DNA from: Aristolochia californica
Taxonomy: Eukaryota; Streptophyta; Magnoliopsida; Piperales; Aristolochiaceae
Length of the DNA stretch: 64,000 nucleotides
NCBI GenBank assembly: GCA_029961685.1
Contig: JARWKL010000016.1
Location: forward strand, 16,250,157 to 16,314,156
Direction: 5' to 3'
Below, one piece after another: positions 11,718-23,400 of the stretch. Under the pieces are notes generated by a model. That model had not been told where the DNA came from. It did not search any database and saw nothing but the letters and a program-made list of their open reading frames with translations. Each line of letters starts with the position of its first letter. Positions within the stretch are counted from its first letter, which is position 1. The translations under genes were made by a program, and so were the position numbers.

Positions 11718-14700
11718 ATGGCTAGCGAAGAAGGATCGACACTTGGAATCAACAAGTTCGATGGTATAGATTTTGTGTTCTAGAGGATGCAAATAAAAGA
11801 TTATCTGTATAGTAAAAAGTTGCATGCACCACTTCTGGATATGAAACCAGAAGGTATAAAAGATGATGAGTGGAATCTTCTCGATAAACAAGTGTTAGGA
11901 ATAATTCGATTAACACTGTCGAAGAACGTTGCTCACAACGTGGGGTCAGAGAAAAACCACATCGGGGATGATGAAGATTTTATCCGACATGTACGAGAAG
12001 CCTTTCGTGAATAATAAGGTACATCTCATGAAAAAACTCTTTAATTTAAATATGACAGAAAATACATCAGTGGCGTTGCATTTGAATGAGTTTAGCACGA
12101 TTGTCAATCAATTGACATCTGTTCAAGTTAAATTTGATGATGAGGTTCGTGCTTTAATTCTTTTGGTGTCTCTACCAAATTTTTGGGAGCCTATGTGATG
12201 CAAACCAAAGTTGGTTTTACACTGTTATATTGTGGGATTCACCATGGAGTGACAAGCTAGTGGGACCCACCCCCAAGGGTTGGTTTTGCTCAGTTATATT
12301 GTGGGACCCACCATGGAGGTACAAGCTAGTGGGACCCACCAAGAGGACATGGGCCAAATTTACTTTACTACAATGTGGGACCAACGATGGTGACACAAGC
12401 TGGTGGGACCCACCATGAGATCTCGTGGGAATCCACCACAATATCCACGAGTTGGCAGCTTATCTTGGAAGATCACGTTGGAATTAAATTAGGTTTCTAT
12501 TTTTAGCCAAGTTACTTAAGTTTTCCTTTAATTGAATGTAATTAGGGGTAGAGATTTATTTACCTAGATTCTACCACGTCCTCCATTATAAATAGAGGAC
12601 TTGTACAAGGATTAAAGAAAACCTTTGATCATTATTGAAATTGAGAGTTATTCTTCTTGAGTTCTTGAAAGAACTTTTCGAACTTATCAAGGATTTCCTT
12701 GTGGCATTCAATATCGACTTATCAAACAGATTGTCCATCCCCGTTTGTGGCGTCTTCACTATACCAAGGTTCTTGCTTTGCTAAGCAACGGGTGGTATCG
12801 AGTTTCGTCACAGGTTGACGTGGTTCGTATCACTATGAGGGTTGCGGTTAGCAACTCTATAGGCAATGAGAAGTTGATCTTTAATGATATTCGGGATACC
12901 ATTCTTGCGGAGGAAGTTCATATAAAGGACTTCGGAGAATCGTCAACATCTAATTGTACCCTAAGTATCGATACTAGGGCTGGAACTTCGATAGGAAATC
13001 CAACAAGGCCAATGGTAGAAAGAAGTCAAAGAATGGAATAAGCAAGTCCAAATTCGAAAGGAATGTGGAGTGCTGGAATTGTGGCAAGTCTGGTCACATA
13101 AAGAAGAACTATAGAGCATAGAAGAAGGATGAAAACAAAAACAATGCCACAAATGTGGTGAAGAAGTACAAGATGCTCTACTCTTGTCGGTTGATAGCCC
13201 TATTGACTTTTTGGTGTTAGATTCAGGAGCTTCTTTTTATACCACTGCACACCATGAGATCATAGAGAATTATGTCGTTGGAGATCATGGGAAAGTGTAT
13301 CTTGTTGATGGGGACCTTTCAATATTGTCATTATTGGTAATGTTAGTTTGAAGATGTCAAACGGATCAGTGTGAAAAATTCACAAGGTGAGACATATACC
13401 AAAACTGATGCGTAATCTTATCTCAGTAAGGCAGTTTGATAATGAAGGACATAATGTAACTTTTAATGGTAATGCCTGGAAAGTCACTAAGGGAGACATG
13501 GTTGTTGCACGAGGAGTTAAAACTAGAACTCTTTACATACTTCTAGTTGTAGAGACACGGTTGCAGTTGCTAATGCTGTTACTGATTCTGACTTGTAGCA
13601 TTATAGGCTTGGTCATTTGAGTGAGAAGGGAATGAAAGTGCTTTAGTCCAAAGGGAAGGTAGCATAGTTGAAAATTGTAAACAACAGTTTGTGTGAAGGC
13701 TGTATTTTCAGAAAACAGAAAAGGGTTATTTTTGCTAAGGCTGGAAATGAACAAAAGACAACAAAATTGGAGTTGGTTCATATAGATGTGTGGGGGCCTT
13801 CAATTATTACTTTCCTTGGTGGTTCTAACTACTATGTGACATTTATTGATGATGCAACCAGAAAGGTATGGGTTTATTTCCTGAAAAAGAAATTTGATGT
13901 CTATGATACCTTCAAGAGATGGAGAACAAATGGTCGAGAATGAAAAAAATTTGAAGGTGAAGTCCCTGCAATCAAATAATGGGGGAGAATACATAGATAA
14001 TGATTTCAAGCGATACTATGATGATAATGGAATCAAGATGAAGAAGTCCATTCTTGGAAAACCTCAACAGAATGGTGTGACTGAGAGGATGAATAGAACC
14101 TTAAACGAGCGTGCTAGTAGCATGAGATTACATACGGGATTGCCAAAGATGTTTTGGTTTGAGGCTATTAGTACTGTTGCCTAATTGATCAACAAAGGTC
14201 TCTCAACACCATTGGATTGTAAAATACCATAAGAGGTTTGGAGTGGCCAAGAGGTAAACCTTTCTTTCTTGAAATTTTTTGGTTATGTTTCTTATATTTA
14301 CATTGATTCTACTGTTAGAAGTAAACTTTATGCTAAATCTAAAATATGTTTCCTTCTTGGCTATGGTGGTACCGAGTTTGGTTATTGATTCTGGGATGAC
14401 CAAAGTCATAAGGTTATCAGGATCAAGGACGTGATCTTCAATGAAATGCCATGTATAATGATAGGTTGAGAACAAAGTCTGAGAGCACAAGTGATGAAGC
14501 CAAAAAGTCTATTGTGATTCAGTTGAGAGATCTTCCAGTTATTGAGATGGAGAATATTACTCAGGAAGACCAGAAAAATATACCCTCAGAAGTTAATCAA
14601 AATATTCCTATGACTAAACTCAGAAGATCTACTAGAACTAGCAAACCACCACAGAGGTACTCTCCTGCACTAAATTATATTTTGTTGACTGATAAAGGTG

Positions 14701-16159
14701 AACTAGAGAGTTATGAGGAAGTCATACAAGTTGATGAATCAATTAAGCGGGAGTTGGCCATGCGGGATGAGAAAAGGGAAGAAGGCCTTGAAAAATAAAT
14801 GGGTGTACCAAATAAAAGACGAACATGATGACAACAAGCAGTAAAAGGCAAGACTGGTGGTAAGGCATTTACTACACTAAGATTTTCTCTCCAGTAGTGA
14901 AATTGACTACTATTAAAACAATACTTGGACAAGTGGCAAATGAAGACTTGCACTTAGAACAGTTGGATGTAAAGACAACCTTTCTTCATGGTGATTTAGA
15001 GGAAGAAATTTACATAATATAGCCACAAGGTTTCAAAGCACAAGGAAAGGAGAAAATGGTGTGCAAACTTCAAAAGAGCTTGCATGGTCTTAAACAAGTT
15101 CCAAGACAATGGTATAAGAAGTTTGACACTTTTATGAGTTGTAATGGTTTCTTAAGGTGTCAAGCAGATCATTGTTGTTATATGAAGAAGTTTGATGACT
15201 CCTACATTATTCTATTGCCCTATGTTGATGACATATTGATAGTTGGTGTTTGCAAACATGAAATAGATAAGTTGAAAAAAGATTTGTCCAAGAAGTTTGC
15301 AATGAAGAATTTGGGTGCTGCAAAATAAATCCTTGGGATAAGGATTACTAGAGATATTGATGTCTTGAAACTATCATAAGAAGAATATGTAATAAGGTGT
15401 TGAGAAGATTCAACATAAATTAAGCAAAACCAGTGAGTACTCCTTTGGTTAGTCATTTTAGGCTATCTAAGGAATAATCACCTTCTACAGAGTAGGAGTG
15501 AGCCCACATGGCCAATGTGCTTTATACTTCTGCTATTGGTAGTCTCATGTATGCTATGGTGTGCACTAGACTATAAATGGGTTATGCGGTGGGAGTTGTG
15601 AGCAAATATATGATTAATCCGGGCAAACAACATTGGGAAGTAGTGAAATGCGTTCTCAAGTATTTGAGAGGCACTATAGACTCAACCTTATGTTTCAGAA
15701 AATCAGACTTGGGAGTATAGGGTTATGTGGATGTTGACATGGCTAGAGACATTGATGGCAGGAAGAGTACCATTGGATATGTATACACATTGGGTGGTAC
15801 AACAGTTAGGTAGGTCTCTAAGTTGCAAAAGGTAGTTGCTCTTTCCACTATTGAGGCAGAATATGTCGTCGTGACTAAAACCAACAAAGAGATGGTATGG
15901 TCGGAGTCTTTCTGGGAAGAATGTGTTGTATTGTGACAATCAGAACGCTATTCATTTAGCAAAGAATCATGTTTATCATGCCAAAACAAAGCACATACAG
16001 GTGTGTTATCACTTCATCAGATCAGCTCTGGAGGATGGAGTCTTAATAATTGAGAAAATTCAAGGAAATTAGAATCCAACTGATATGTTGACAAAGACTG
16101 TTACGATTGAGAAACTGAAGTTGTGTGCAACTTCAATTGGACTTCTCTCTGAGGATTGA
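11718..16159 (+). pseudogene. Copia gag-pol polyprotein pseudogene
   Basis: Starts at ATG 11718 (MASEEGSTLGINKFDG) 33 bases after the primer-binding site. Gag runs to about 12195 and resumes at 12838 after a nested LTR. The zinc knuckle CWNCGKSGHIKKNY (about 13075) has Tyr for the last Cys. The protease motif is DSGASFYTT (about 13219). Integrase has its zinc-binding stretch and the start of the DDE core (HIDVWGP near 13778, FIDD near 13845). RT shows the copia motif YVDDILIVG (about 15220). RNase H ends in NPTDMLTKT (about 16075) and LLSED then TGA. Frames are broken many times, so no function is expected. Confidence 0.9.
12196..12832 (+). mobile_element. Foreign solo LTR nested in copia gag
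   Basis: The gag frame stops at PNFWEPM and resumes with RVAVSNS on the far side of a 637-bp block that begins TGATGC and ends GTATCA. The block is flanked by CTATG at 12191-12195 and again at 12833-12837, a perfect 5-bp target duplication. It contains a TATA-like CATTATAAATAGAGG (about 12583) and repeated GGGACCCACC units. No internal domain is present. It is not related to the host LTR; the style resembles a gypsy LTR, but the family is unassigned. Confidence 0.85.
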
Positions 16160-16215
16160 GAAGATGTTGTCGCTGTAGAGGAGATATTGATGATGGATTA
16201 GTCTCCAAGTGGAGA

Positions 16216-16706
16216 TGGTTAAGTCGTGGAGCCTAATCAATGCCCTACACGGATCGACCTTCGCCATAAGGTCGTCGTGGGGGTTGGAAGGGGAGGGGGA
16301 AGCCCCCCTCTCGGGGGTGTGGGGACGAAGCCCCCGCCCGGTGCATGATATATTAAGTGTTTTTTCATTAAGGGTAGTTTGTGAATTTTACTCTTGTATC
16401 GCGGTTGCCCTAATTTTTCCTTTATAATTGAGGGGCGCCGATATTAGGGTTTTATCATCACAGAAAAGGACTTTGAGTTGCAGCCCCGAGAGGTTAGAGA
16501 AAGACACATGTAAGTGTGTGATTTCTCTTGTAAACTATTTCATCTTCATAGTGGAGTATTGCAGCGGTGCGGAAGACAAAACATAGTCTCACCTTGAGGC
16601 AAACCTATATAAATCTTGTTGTTTGTATTCTCGTGTTTTTTTTTTTCTTCCGTGATTATTATTATTGTTCTCGTTAGTTTGGAATTAGGGCGTTTAATTC
16701 CTAACA
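16216..16706 (+). repeat. 3' LTR of the copia element
   Basis: 491 bp, from TGGTTAAG to CCTAACA, preceded by a purine-rich tract and followed by the ATAAT target copy. It contains a C/G-rich block (about 16265-16345) absent from both 5' copies but present in the inverted LTR at 45244-45720. Confidence 0.9.
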
Positions 16707-16711
16707 ATAAT

Positions 16712-17590
16712 TGGTTACACTAACTTTGCTAAAATTACACTAAGACCATTAGCTTTGCAATTAGGAAATTACAACATTCCCACCCAGACTCCCCCAACTA
16801 AAATTGTGTTTCAATTGGCCAGACAATTCAAACCTACTAGATTTAGAAGGGATTGACCCTCACCCTATGGGAAGGAGACAATATGATAAAAAAAAAAATA
16901 GAAACCTACACAAATTTGGAGCACCCCAACCTGACCTACAAAAATCGAACCCATTATAGTCACATAATTGCTCTTTATTATTTTAAATATATATTTATAT
17001 TAGTTTAAAAAAGAGAGATATTTCACTTAAACAAAGAAATTTAAAATCATATTTTAATGATGACATAGAGTTGTCATAAGTTTTTTTCAAATTGATTATT
17101 TTATTATTTTATTAATTTTATACTTATAATTTGTTATATAGTTTGCTTTAATTTTTTTAACATTTTTAGAAGATTATGTTAAATATTAAATTTATTATGC
17201 CAATCTCTCTATGGCCAATAAATAAGTATTGTAAACTCTTATAAACCATTTCATTATCTTGCAAAGAAGTTTCCTTTCATATTAGAGCTTATTTCTCTTC
17301 CATTTTATTTTCTTTCTTTTTGTTCGGAAAGGCTAACTAACCTACTTCCAATCAAAGTAAGCTAAGCTGCACGTTAGGGTTCTAGGAATGATTCCTCAAT
17401 CATTCTAGAGATGCGACAACTTATATCAAAGAAATTTTGAGTTGGGAGGAACTATTATCGAAATAGTTTAGCCATGGCAAGAAAAAAGTTTGGAAGTGCA
17501 TCCTACCAAAGGCAAGAAAAAAGTTTTAGAATCTAATTCTTATTTTGTTCTTTTGGAGTGTAAATGCTTGAGTTGGGAGGAGAAGATCCA
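16712..17590. other. AT-rich intergenic stretch
   Basis: Very AT-rich, with no open frame of note and no recognisable element. It may include the degraded 5' side of the gypsy remnant that follows. Confidence 0.4.
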
Positions 17591-17599
17591 AAAGTGGTA

Positions 17600-19430
17600 A
17601 ATGTTCGTTAGCATAACCTTGACGCAATTCAAGGTTGGAGGTAGATGTTCAGAACATGGTTGCAGTGCTGAAATCAGACACATGCAACAACTTAGACGAT
17701 ATGCAGACCAAGTTGGTAGATAGTGGACAAGGATGGCGATTTTGGAGAAACTCATTCTGAATGAAAGAGGCCTTCATTCACAAATGAAGATCAGGGTGTC
17801 AAAACCCAACGCATGCAAAATAGTACGAGATCCAAAAGTGATTGACAATTTCTTATAGCAAGTAGAACAATACTTCGAAGCTTCCAAACTCACAAATGAA
17901 GAAGTAAAAGTTAGTACCACTTCAATATTTCCCGTTGAGGATGCTATCCTATGGTGCAGACAAAGAGTTGGTGATGCTGAGAATTGAGAGAATTTGAAAG
18001 AGACATGGGAAGATTTCAAGTGCAAGTTGAAGAAACACTTTTGTCTTGAAGATATCGATTACCAAGCGAGGAAGGAGTTGCAATCATTGAGATAAAAAGG
18101 GACAATCTATGAGTATAATCATACAGTATTCCTAACATAACCCATGAGGATCAGTTAATTTCTTTTTGGCAGGACTCAGTCCTTGGGCTAAGCAAAAGTT
18201 GAGAGATCGGGAGGTGAAGATGCTAGCAACAACTTTGGCCATGGTAGAGAAGCTAATGGATTTTGAGAGAAAATTCGAAAAAAGCACCATCAAGTCTGCC
18301 AAAAGTGAGATACAAGGAGAACCAAAAAGAAGAAGTCTTCTTGGAATAGGAATGAAATCAAAATAACAAGAAATAGAAGAAAAAAAAGTATAACAATATG
18401 TTTTGTTTTTCTTTTTGTACTTAGAACGAAAGTAGCAAAAAGTACCAAGAAATAGAAAAAAAAGTACAACAATATGTTTTGTTTTTCTTTTAGCACTTGT
18501 AGTGAATATCACTGTTTGCATTGTGTGAGCTTAATTAAGAAAAACAAAGTCGTATTTTTGTTGGTACTTTCACTACAAGTGCAATGACATGAAGAATAAG
18601 AATCACTCAGACAAAGGAAATTCCATCAATCGAAAGCTCAAATATTTTATTTGTGATGGAGATCACATGATGAAAGATTGTCTGAAGATGAAGTTACTAA
18701 ATGTTGTTAAAGTGGAAGAAGGCAAAGAATAATTTGGTGGCGAGCCTAAAATAACTTCAATGATGTTGCTAAATTTTATCCAAGCCCACTTTGAGAAGTC
18801 TACAACACTGCCAATTAGATCTAAGTAAGAGCTCCTTTATCTTGATATGTTACCGAATAACAACAAAGTAAAGACTATGATCGATACCAGAGCAATTCAC
18901 AATTTCATTTTCGAGGAAGAGGCTAGACAACCACACTTAAGGTAGTCATAGGACAACAGTTGCATAGAAGTTGTCAATTTTGAAGCAAAACAGTGCTCCA
19001 AGTGGCCAAGCGCACTAGGGTTGTTGTCAAAAAGTGGGTAGGCCTTCTTGATTTTATGGTAATTCAATGTAATTTTGGGAATGAGTTTTCTTTGATTTAC
19101 AAGGCATTTGTAATACCCTACTTGGGAATGGTAGGGATTACTAACGAATAGGGACCTTGTATGATTTCCAAAAACTATTATGCTTTCAGCCTCCAGCTAA
19201 AGAATGGTCTTAGGCATAGTAGAGAGTTTACTTTTCTTGATTCTTTCGTATGAGCTAAACAACATGTTAATGGTCTCCATGCTGGTTGAAGAGGAGAAAG
19301 CTCTAAATGAGATCTAGGACTTTATACCGAAGAGATGTCTAAGAACTTACCTTCAAGGGAGAAGGTTGAGCACATGATCGAGCTCGTGCTGGGTGTCAAC
19401 TACCAACCCTAGCACCATTCCACATTTATC
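17600..19430 (+). pseudogene. Ty3-gypsy gag-protease-RT start, degenerate
   Basis: Plus-strand translation gives the retrotransposon gag domain in pieces: VIDNFL.QVEQYFEASK (about 17838), TWEDFKCKLKKHFC (about 18004), then LSPWAKQKLRDREV (about 18176). A CCHC-like knuckle CDGDHMMKDCLKMK is at about 18650 and a protease site MIDTRAIHNFIF at about 18878. In the protease the DTGA triad reads DTRA, so it is inactive. A stretch like LPSREKVEHMIELVLG (about 19351) matches the linker just before RT in gypsy elements. RT itself is missing. Numerous stops. Confidence 0.75.
18367..18524 (+). repeat. 79-bp imperfect tandem duplication in gypsy gag
   Basis: The sequence starting CAAGAAATAGAA and containing ACAATATGTTTTGTTTTTCT occurs at 18367 and again at 18446. 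It splits gag from the zinc knuckle and creates false minus-strand open frames rich in Phe. Confidence 0.85.
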
Positions 19431-20475
19431 CAGAGGAGTTCTAGAAATAGCTCAAGGGAGAGGATAAAGACGAATTCATCCAACACAAAGTTTCAGTTGG
19501 TGAACCAATGGACCCGTTTTCCAATATTAGCACATTTGTAGTCATGCCAAGTGACTGGGTAGCAAAGCAGGCATTCACAACAGAATATCAACCTCTTTTT
19601 GAGCAAGTTGGGAGGAACCCAGTGGACTTGTGGATTGCCAAATGGTGGAAGGAGCACATCGATTTGGTAAGTGTTTCATTGCAGTCTACCAACGTAACAA
19701 AGACATTTGTGTTATAGTTTGGGGAACATAGTACATGGGTAGATGGGGCATAGGTGACACATCCAAAAAGGGACGCAACACAACCGAAAGGAACGTGGCA
19801 CAACCCACAAGTTGACACAGCCAAAGACGAATACAGCATGGCCAACCCAACCACAAAGGGTTTCTAGTCCTATGGCAACCCCCAGTCATAGATATGACCC
19901 ACCAGATTTCGTGGCAACTTCAAACGACAAGATAGAACGAACACGGGCACAACAAAGCGCAATTGTATAAACTTGAGGGCAGGGATGAAGCCCAAACCCA
20001 TAAGATTAGAATTACCAATACTTATCTGTTTGATGTGACTAATTTGTCTTGCTCTAAACCGAGAACTCTTTTCTTTTTATACCAGTTTCATCAAAATTGT
20101 AATCCCTATTTCAAGAATTAATTGAGGGCAATTGCCCCTCCAACAAAATTTACATCCTTTCTTTTCCCCTCCTCTTTCTCCCTTTCTCCTTACAATTTGC
20201 CCCCTTCCTCAAAACTTTCCAGCTCTGTCAGATGATCTTCCCTTGTAAATCACCTAATCCCAACTATGTCTAACAAACATATAAAAAGGTTCCTCACTTG
20301 TGCTTCTTCAGAAAAGTATGAAATTACGTTGGGGAGCAAAACATACTTTCTTTAAATACAACCGAACATTTCTTTAACTGTGCGCAGTAGCAGAATTAAT
20401 ACAATTCAAATCATCACAAAGTGTTGAGTACAAAACAAAGACGGTTGCAGGTTACATAGAGCCGGACACCAGGTG
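19431..20475. other. Tail of the gypsy remnant and 3' flank of ARP7
   Basis: A plus-strand open frame at 19508-19717 follows the gypsy remnant but shows no domain I can name; it could be rearranged retrotransposon sequence. From about 20040 the sequence is non-coding and is expected to include the ARP7 3' UTR and polyadenylation region (ARP7 stop at 20476). Confidence 0.4.
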
Positions 20476-23400
20476 TCAGAAGCATTTCTTGTGAACAATT
20501 GCTGGCCCTGTTTCATCGTAGTCTCCTTTGGTAATGTGCTGGTTCTGAGGAAAAACAACTTTGGCTAATATAGCGCCACCCATCCATGCTGAATTCTTTG
20601 TCAAGTTCTCCGGCATATACTCTGGTGGCTGAAATTAAGTTTGTGAAGAGTAATTACACACCAGTTAGTTTTTTATGAAGGTAAACATTAGTTTTTTTTT
20701 TTTTTATAAAGAAACACGGTACCTTTACAAATGATCATATACCAGGCTAAGATTGATACTTTTACAAGTGAATAGATACCTTTACTAGTGAAGGACGGAT
20801 GGACGATGAGCATAAATTTGCTTCTTTCTGGAATCGCTCCTCAAAACCTACAAAACAAACACCAGTTTAGCTCACAGTTACTAAGTTCTTCTGTCACGTA
20901 CGAAGCTCAAAAGGTTGCTAGAGAAGTTTGGCTGGCCAAAGAAATGCTTACCGGGCATCGATGCTGTACCACCACAAAGGACAGTATTTTCTAGCAGCTG
21001 CCTGTGATTCTCAGATGGAACACTAGAGATACTACGAACCAATTGCTCAACAATCCCATGTTCTTCCAAACCCAATATAGATGGTTGAAATAAAGCCTCA
21101 CCGACAGTATACTTCTCTCTTCCAATTGTTATCACCTAGAATGTGCAAAGAGTGGTCGTGAGCAATGCAGTACTTTCATTTCAGCTTAAAAACCACTAAA
21201 AGTGGCATGATAAATAACCAAAAGAAGCACAAAACCAACCTGGCCATCTGGAAGAGTATGTTTTCCTGTCGAACATGACTTTAGAGTCTGCTCATAAGCA
21301 AATGAATCCTCCGCACAGCAGGCATATTGCTCTTTTAAGTTCTCAACAACAGAAATGTCAAGGTTTACATTTGGATTGGACTTCTGAAGTTCCTGAGCCA
21401 GCAAATTCGTCAATTCTAAGCCACCTATCTCAAACCTTTTCGAAGCAATGTGCTGCACTGCACCTTCAGAAACTGGTGCTATATCTGACAAAGTAACATA
21501 AACAAAGAAAGAACCCTGCTTAGTACACTTCTTTCCATTCTCCCAAGCAATCCTGTCAAACAGTCCACCTTTCAAAATGTCATATATATATATAAGTGAT
21601 GGTTACTCTACATTAAGCTGCATACCTATCTTCCCATGCCCGATGTCCACGGTACAGCCTGAGATACGCCCAACAGCGTATAGTGATAATACTGCCTGTT
21701 CTGATGCATAAAATCCTGAGATGTTAAATGTTTCAAACATCAGTTGCACCAGTCGTTCTCTTACAGTCTGTGAAGATATTTAAAAGCCATATGAGGAATC
21801 AGCCGATAATCCAGTTCAGGCAACTTCAAGTACGGCAGATGTCTCCAGGTGCAGACCTTCACCACATATTCTTATAATATCTAAAGAAGTCATTACCCCA
21901 TAAAATTGATAATTAAACCATGAAGAATGTAATGGTTTCAACTTTCTGCATGTGAAGTAACAAGTATAATGCCATACTTAAGTCTAAAGTTTTGAAAAGA
22001 AAATCAAACCAAAGGGACTTTTCAATTGACCACAGTAGGAGAACAATGTTCATGTTACCGCCTTCAACATTTGCCAGGGAGAGGTCCAATCTCAGAAAGC
22101 CATTTCACTTGCAAAGTCAATGTCCTGGGTGACCTTTGTGATCATTTTTTTTTAATAAAAAAATTGAAAGAGAACAGTTTCATTGGAACGGCCCAAGGGC
22201 TGTTGCTACAAAACAAGGTCGAGGGGTTCCCTTACAATGAGAGATTGGTGAAAACCCCCCTCATTATCTAGGGAATCAGCGATATAATTGGTTGATCTCA
22301 CAACATGATTCCAAACAATTATATTATCAGCTAGGTCCATAGCTTCATATAACAGACTCTGCAACGTCCAAGGAGGGGTACTCTTCTTGTACACTAATTG
22401 ATAACCACAAGGGAGGCTACCTTCATTACTTTGCAATTTGACAATTAAGAAAGTGCTTCCACAAAAAATTCAAGCACCACAATCATTGGTAAATTGGCTC
22501 ACATTGGTGTAACTGACATTCTGTTGAAATCTTTACCAATCAGTCAGACAAGCCACTATATTTCAAATATATATGTAAACAAGTAGAAAATAGAGTACCA
22601 CCAAAGGTCCAATTGCTTAGTTGGAAACCAATTCTTAAACAGTTCAAACCGATTGGGTCACATAATCAAATCTCCGTGCAAATAAAAGGAAGTGTAAAAA
22701 AAGTTTCAGAAAGTGTTATTACTACAAACCCTTCATTTACTATGCCATATGATTTAGAGTAGAGTCTGGACATCACATTTGACAGCAAAAAAGATTTAGA
22801 ACCTAGTTCTGAGTGAGTAGTGTTTAAATTTTGGTAGATCTAAGGATGAGGCATGTTATAATGATGGCGTCAGTCTTCTGTTGGTAACATACTGATGTCT
22901 CCTTTTTCAAAAATAAAATAAAATAAAATACCAATGTCTCTTTGATGATAAATCTTAGAGGAGCCTAGACCAGATATGCATGTAGGTCATTCTTTACCAA
23001 AAAAGGTAGAAAGAAGCGGTTTACATCAAGTTGCTCTGCTTTATAGACTGCCATGAATTAGTATAATCCTTCTATGATCAATAAACAACTGAACAAGCAT
23101 GAAATTTGCATCACTAACTCACATCATTCTTATTAATGACTAAACCACGTAACATGAAGATATGGTTTTGGGTCCCACAAAAAACCTCATTCAACAACTC
23201 ATGTTTCATTTAACCAAGAAAGATCTAAACAGAGAAAGAGGTCCTCCCATTTGATGGGAGCACACATGTATATCCAGATTTCAGTATTGAGATGGATCCA
23301 ACATGATCTCCTCTTGTCGGGGATGCATTTATCGGAAATATGACTTACACATTGTCCAAGTTATATCTGACTTAGAGAACTGCAATACAAGATGTATCTC

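Larger units (their letters stand above)
10923..16706 (+). mobile_element. Ty1-copia retrotransposon (Tnt1-like), complete but decayed
   Basis: The element is bounded by identical 5-bp direct repeats ATAAT (10918-10922 and 16707-16711). LTRs start TGTTAAG or TGGTTAAG and end CCTAACA. From left to right: an LTR (10923-11337), a second partial LTR (11338-11682), a tRNA-Met-type primer-binding site TGGCATCAGAG from 11685, gag, protease, integrase, reverse transcriptase, RNase H, a purine tract (AAGTGGAGA) and the 3' LTR (16216-16706). The polyprotein order gag-PR-IN-RT-RH is that of Ty1-copia. Many stops, frameshifts and a foreign LTR within gag show that it is dead. The same LTR family is found nested in a TDP2 intron (45022-45863). 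Confidence 0.9.

Noticed and set aside
18132..18521. Minus-strand open frames rich in Phe and Leu
   Set aside because: They are antisense to gypsy gag and arise from the A-rich tandem duplication.
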